This document shows, in pieces, positions 61,280 through 64,000 of a stretch of DNA of 64,000 nucleotides (positions are counted from its first letter, which is position 1; every line of letters begins with the position of its first letter). The notes below the pieces were generated by a model that had not been told where the DNA came from, ran no database searches, and saw only the letters and a list, made by a program, of their open reading frames with translations. A program made the position numbers and the translations under genes. Source of the stretch: CAYYFX01 sp964571855 (lineage in GTDB: Bacteria; ARS69); assembly GCA_964571855.1 (NCBI GenBank), contig CAZNDO010000008.1:1-64000 (forward strand), read 5' to 3'.

Positions 61280-62047
61280 GTGGAGCCGGCGATCTCCGTG
61301 CGCGATGTCTGGAAGCGCTTCCGGCGGACCCGGCTGCGGCACCGCTACTCGACCTTGAAGAGCCTCTTCCTGCGCCGCGCGCGGGGAGCGGCGCCGGACG
61401 TGGAGTGGCGCGACGTCCTGTGCGGCGTCAGCTTCGACGTGCCTCGCGGCGAGACCTGGGGGATCATCGGACCCAACGGGGCGGGGAAGAGCACGATGCT
61501 CAAGCTGCTGACCGGGATCTACCGGCCGGACCGCGGCACGGTGCGCGTGCGGGGGCGGCTGGCCAGCCTGATCGAGCTGGGCGCCGGGTTCCATCCGGAC
61601 TTCTCCGGCCGGGAGAACGTGCTCCTCAACGGGATCATACTGGGGATGACGCAGCGCGAGATCGCGTCGAAGTTCGACGAGATCCTCCGGTTCGCGGAGC
61701 TCGAGGAGTTCATCGACGAGCCGGTGCGGACGTACTCCACCGGCATGTACATGCGGCTCGGGTTCTCCATCGCGGTGCACGTGGACCCGGACGTGCTGTT
61801 CCTGGACGAGGTGCTGGCCGTGGGCGACGAGTCCTTCTCGCGCAAGTGCCGCACGCGCCTGTCGGAGTTCCAGGCGGACGGGAAGACGCTGCTCATGGTC
61901 AGTCACGACCTCACGGCCGTCGCGGGATACTGCAGCCATGTGCTCCGGCTGGGCCACGGCCGGATCGTGGACCAGGGACCGCCCGCGGAAGTGATCCACC
62001 GCTACCAGGAAGAGGTGGCCGCGGCCGCCGCGGCCGCCGCGTCGTGA
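61280..62047 (+). CDS. wzt: ABC-2 type polysaccharide exporter, ATP-binding subunit
   Basis: 255 residues. Walker A is GPNGAGKST, Walker B is VLFLDEVLAVGD, and the Q-loop and S-H-D switch histidine are present. YSTGMYMRLGF is the special signature of Wzt/TagH-type exporters. No extra C-terminal carbohydrate-binding domain is present; it ends in an Ala-rich tail, so export may not need glycan-end recognition. The GTG start is preceded by GAGGGT. It overlaps the coiled-coil gene by 4 bp. Confidence 0.94.
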   Translation: MEPAISVRDVWKRFRRTRLRHRYSTLKSLFLRRARGAAPDVEWRDVLCGVSFDVPRGETWGIIGPNGAGKSTMLKLLTGIYRPDRGTVRVRGRLASLIELGAGFHPDFSGRENVLLNGIILGMTQREIASKFDEILRFAELEEFIDEPVRTYSTGMYMRLGFSIAVHVDPDVLFLDEVLAVGDESFSRKCRTRLSEFQADGKTLLMVSHDLTAVAGYCSHVLRLGHGRIVDQGPPAEVIHRYQEEVAAAAAAAAS

Positions 62048-62469
62048 GTCGCGCATTCGACATCGACGCGCTGGAGGCCGCCGTGCGCGCCGCCCGCGAC
62101 CAGTCCGAGGACGCGGTCGCTCCCGCGGCCGCGGTCCCGGGGGAGGACCCGGATGCCCCGCGGCGGATCCTCGCGGAGCTGGAGGAGAACCGGAACTGCA
62201 AGGCCGGCGTCCCGCTGGGCCGGCAGCGCCGGCCGGGGGCCGTGGTGAAGAAGATCTTCCGCCGCCTGTTCCAGCCGTTCCTGAACGAGACGCTGGAGCG
62301 GCAGTCCCGTTTCAACGAGGCGTCCTGCGATCTCGCGGCGGAGCTGTTCGCCCGCGTGAACGAGCTGGAGCGGGAGGTCCGCGCCCTGCGGGAGGGTGCC
62401 GCGCCCGGCCGGCCGCAGGACGGGCCGCGGAGCGGGAACGGAGGATCCGGCGCCGGGGTGGCGCAGTGA
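62044..62469 (+). CDS. coiled-coil protein of a polysaccharide locus
   Basis: 141 residues. Central basic stretch G-R-Q-R-R-P-G-A-V-V-K-K-I-F-R-R-L-F followed by Q-P-F-L-N-E-T-L-E-R-Q-S-R-F-N-E and a helical coiled coil (FARVNELEREVRALREG). The same layout is found as an N-terminal part of methyltransferases and transferases in polysaccharide clusters, where it may anchor them to the membrane complex. Here it stands alone. GTG overlaps wzt; its stop overlaps the next gene. Confidence 0.75.
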   Translation: MSRAFDIDALEAAVRAARDQSEDAVAPAAAVPGEDPDAPRRILAELEENRNCKAGVPLGRQRRPGAVVKKIFRRLFQPFLNETLERQSRFNEASCDLAAELFARVNELEREVRALREGAAPGRPQDGPRSGNGGSGAGVAQ

Positions 62470-64000
62470 AGATCGTCCAGGTCATGAACGCGCTGGATGT
62501 GAACGACGCCGTGTCGATGCACCTCCTGGAGCTGGACCGCCAGCTCGTCGCGCTCGGCCACCGCACCGCCATCGTGAGCCTCGACAGCGCGCCGTCGCTG
62601 GCGTCGCGGCGCCTGCCGCCGGACGCGCTGGCCGACCTCGCGCCGGACCTCGTGCTGTTCCACTATGCGGGATTCACGCCGCTCCTCGGAGCCCTCGCGG
62701 GGCTGCCGTGCCGCCGCGGCGTGATCTACCACAACGTCACCCCGAGCCGGTTCTTCGCGGGCATGCCGCAGACGCAGGCGTTCACCGAGCGGGGCCGGGC
62801 GCAGCTCGGACGGTTGGCGCGCGCGTTCGACTTCGCGCTCGCCGACTCCACGTTCAACGCCGGGGATCTGGCGGCGGCGGGCTTCGCGCCGGTCCGCGTG
62901 CTGCCCATCCCGTGGGAGACATCGGGGCTGGACGCCGTGACCGCCGACCCGCGGACGCTCGCGGAACGCACCGGCCCGGAAGTGCGCCTGCTCGTCGCGG
63001 GGCGGGTGGCACCGCACAAGGGCGTGCACCACGCCCTGCGCGCGATGCCGGAGATCCTCCGGCGCGTGGGGCCGGCGCGGCTGTCGATCGTGGGGCGGAT
63101 GTCGGGCTACGAGCCGTACGTGCGGGAGCTGCGCCGGGAGACGCGGCGGCGCGGCCTGGGCGAGGCCGTGGAGCTCCTCGGCGAGGTGACGCCGGCGCGC
63201 ATGCGCGCGCTCTTCGAGACGTCCGACGCGCTGCTGGTCCTGAGCGAGCACGAGGGGTTCTGCATGCCGATCGCCGAGGCGATCGGCCTGGGCGTCCCGG
63301 TGGTCGCGGCGCCGGCGGGAGCGGTGGAGGAGACGATGGGCGATGCGGGCGTGCTGCTGCGCGACCGGACGCCGGAGGCGGTCGCGGCGGGGGTGGCCAC
63401 GGCGACGCGGGACCGCGACGCGCGCGCGCGCATCGCGGCGGCCGGGGCCGCGCGCCGCGCGGAGCTCTCCCGGGACCGGTCCACGGAGAGGTTGGCGGAG
63501 GCCCTGGCCTGGGCATGCGCGGTGCCCGAGCGGGAGCACGCGCCGTCGTTGCCGCCGGCCAGCGTGGTCGTGTGCACGTACAACCGCCACGCGGTCCTGC
63601 GCCAGGCCCTGCTCGGACTGCGGCGCCTGGACTACCCGTCCTTCGAGGTGGTCGTCGTGAACGGCCCGTCCGACGACGGCACGGACGCGGTGCTGGCGGA
63701 GTTCCCGGACATCAAGCGCGTGGACAACCCGCGCCGCAACCTCTCGGTCTCGCGCAACCTCGGCATCGCGGCGAGCGCCGGCGAGATCGTGGCGTTCCTG
63801 GACGACGATGCGCTCCCCTCGGAGGGCTGGCTCCGCGGGCTGGCGGCCGCGTTCGAGGATCCCGCGGTGGGAGGCGCCGGCGGGCGCGTGTGGGGCGCGG
63901 GCGGCGTCGAGCTGCAGTTCGACCGCGGGATCATCGACCGCGGGGGCCTGCCCCGCTCGGTGCGCCTCGAGCCGGCCGACCACAACACGCCGAGGGCGGA
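62466..64000 (+). CDS. bifunctional glycosyltransferase (GT4 plus GT2), truncated by window edge
   Basis: About 511 residues are visible and the frame is still open at the right edge. The N-terminal part (about 1-350) is a GT-B family 4 enzyme with LLVAGRVAPHKGVHHAL and the E-x7-E motif SEHEGFCMPIAEAIGLG. It is joined to a GT-A family 2 domain with V-V-V-C-T-Y-N-R, N-G-P-S-D-D-G-T and the D-x-D region FLDDDALPS. Two transferases in one chain could add successive sugars. The GTG overlaps the previous stop. Confidence 0.9.
   Translation, partial: MKIVQVMNALDVNDAVSMHLLELDRQLVALGHRTAIVSLDSAPSLASRRLPPDALADLAPDLVLFHYAGFTPLLGALAGLPCRRGVIYHNVTPSRFFAGMPQTQAFTERGRAQLGRLARAFDFALADSTFNAGDLAAAGFAPVRVLPIPWETSGLDAVTADPRTLAERTGPEVRLLVAGRVAPHKGVHHALRAMPEILRRVGPARLSIVGRMSGYEPYVRELRRETRRRGLGEAVELLGEVTPARMRALFETSDALLVLSEHEGFCMPIAEAIGLGVPVVAAPAGAVEETMGDAGVLLRDRTPEAVAAGVATATRDRDARARIAAAGAARRAELSRDRSTERLAEALAWACAVPEREHAPSLPPASVVVCTYNRHAVLRQALLGLRRLDYPSFEVVVVNGPSDDGTDAVLAEFPDIKRVDNPRRNLSVSRNLGIAASAGEIVAFLDDDALPSEGWLRGLAAAFEDPAVGGAGGRVWGAGGVELQFDRGIIDRGGLPRSVRLEPADHNTPRA

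Overview
The window looks like chromosomal DNA of a GC-rich (about 70 % by eye), Gram-negative-type bacterium with many GTG and TTG starts and heavy use of ATGA/GTGA stop-start overlaps. The evidence for an outer membrane is lipoproteins, a beta-barrel-like secreted protein, a Wzm/Wzt-type polysaccharide exporter and dTDP-sugar genes. A secreted protease with a FlgD-like C-terminal domain, plus several TPR and beta-helix envelope proteins, resembles what is seen in Candidatus Eisenbacteria and other FCB-related lineages. That placement is inference; the 1,158 nt of 16S rRNA at the left edge would settle it.

Layout. 1-5838: an rRNA operon (5'-truncated 16S, tRNA-Ile(GAU), tRNA-Ala(UGC), 23S, 5S, terminator). 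Its 23S gene is interrupted by a 630-nt group I intron that carries a LAGLIDADG endonuclease gene. 6054-25278: a dense run of plus-strand housekeeping genes: EF-G-like factor, yebC, ruvCAB, queA-tgt-yajC, def-fmt-rsmB, a PASTA protein, rpe, ffh, rpsP-rimM-trmD-rplS-rnhB-yraN, a TPR lipoprotein and comM. 25376-39886: an accessory block of exported proteins (two paralogous lipoproteins, an M4/M36-type protease, a barrel-like protein, a secreted protein, a beta-helix protein, TPR proteins) with a minus-strand GT-C/TPR-pabB-pabC operon inside it.

40080-49072: mnmA, two tRNA groups that together hold all four serine isoacceptors plus Arg(ACG) and Ala(CGC), a beta-helix/phosphodiesterase/GT-C operon, tadA, the 4.5S SRP RNA and dnaX. 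49082-57251: ybaB, recR, pgsA, pgpA, cinA, thpR, recA, recX and alaS, nearly all overlapping or closely spaced. 57605-64000: the start of a surface-polysaccharide locus (cpsB-like PHP hydrolase, rmlA, rmlD, ABC exporter, a coiled-coil protein and a GT4-GT2 fusion that runs off the right edge).

Functional links. ffh and the SRP RNA gene ffs are both here. tadA sits 4.6 kb from its expected substrate, tRNA-Arg(ACG). The ruv, recR, recA and recX genes cover recombination. mnmA, queA, tgt, trmD and tadA cover tRNA modification. The least expected signals are: a shared C-terminal W-G-R-x-K-x-x-Y-R tail on two otherwise unrelated exported proteins; two very large intergenic palindromes (60-bp and about 80-bp arms); a 144-nt structured inverted-repeat element between rpe and ffh; and the 23S intron. 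I see no CRISPR array, insertion sequence, prophage or known defence system.
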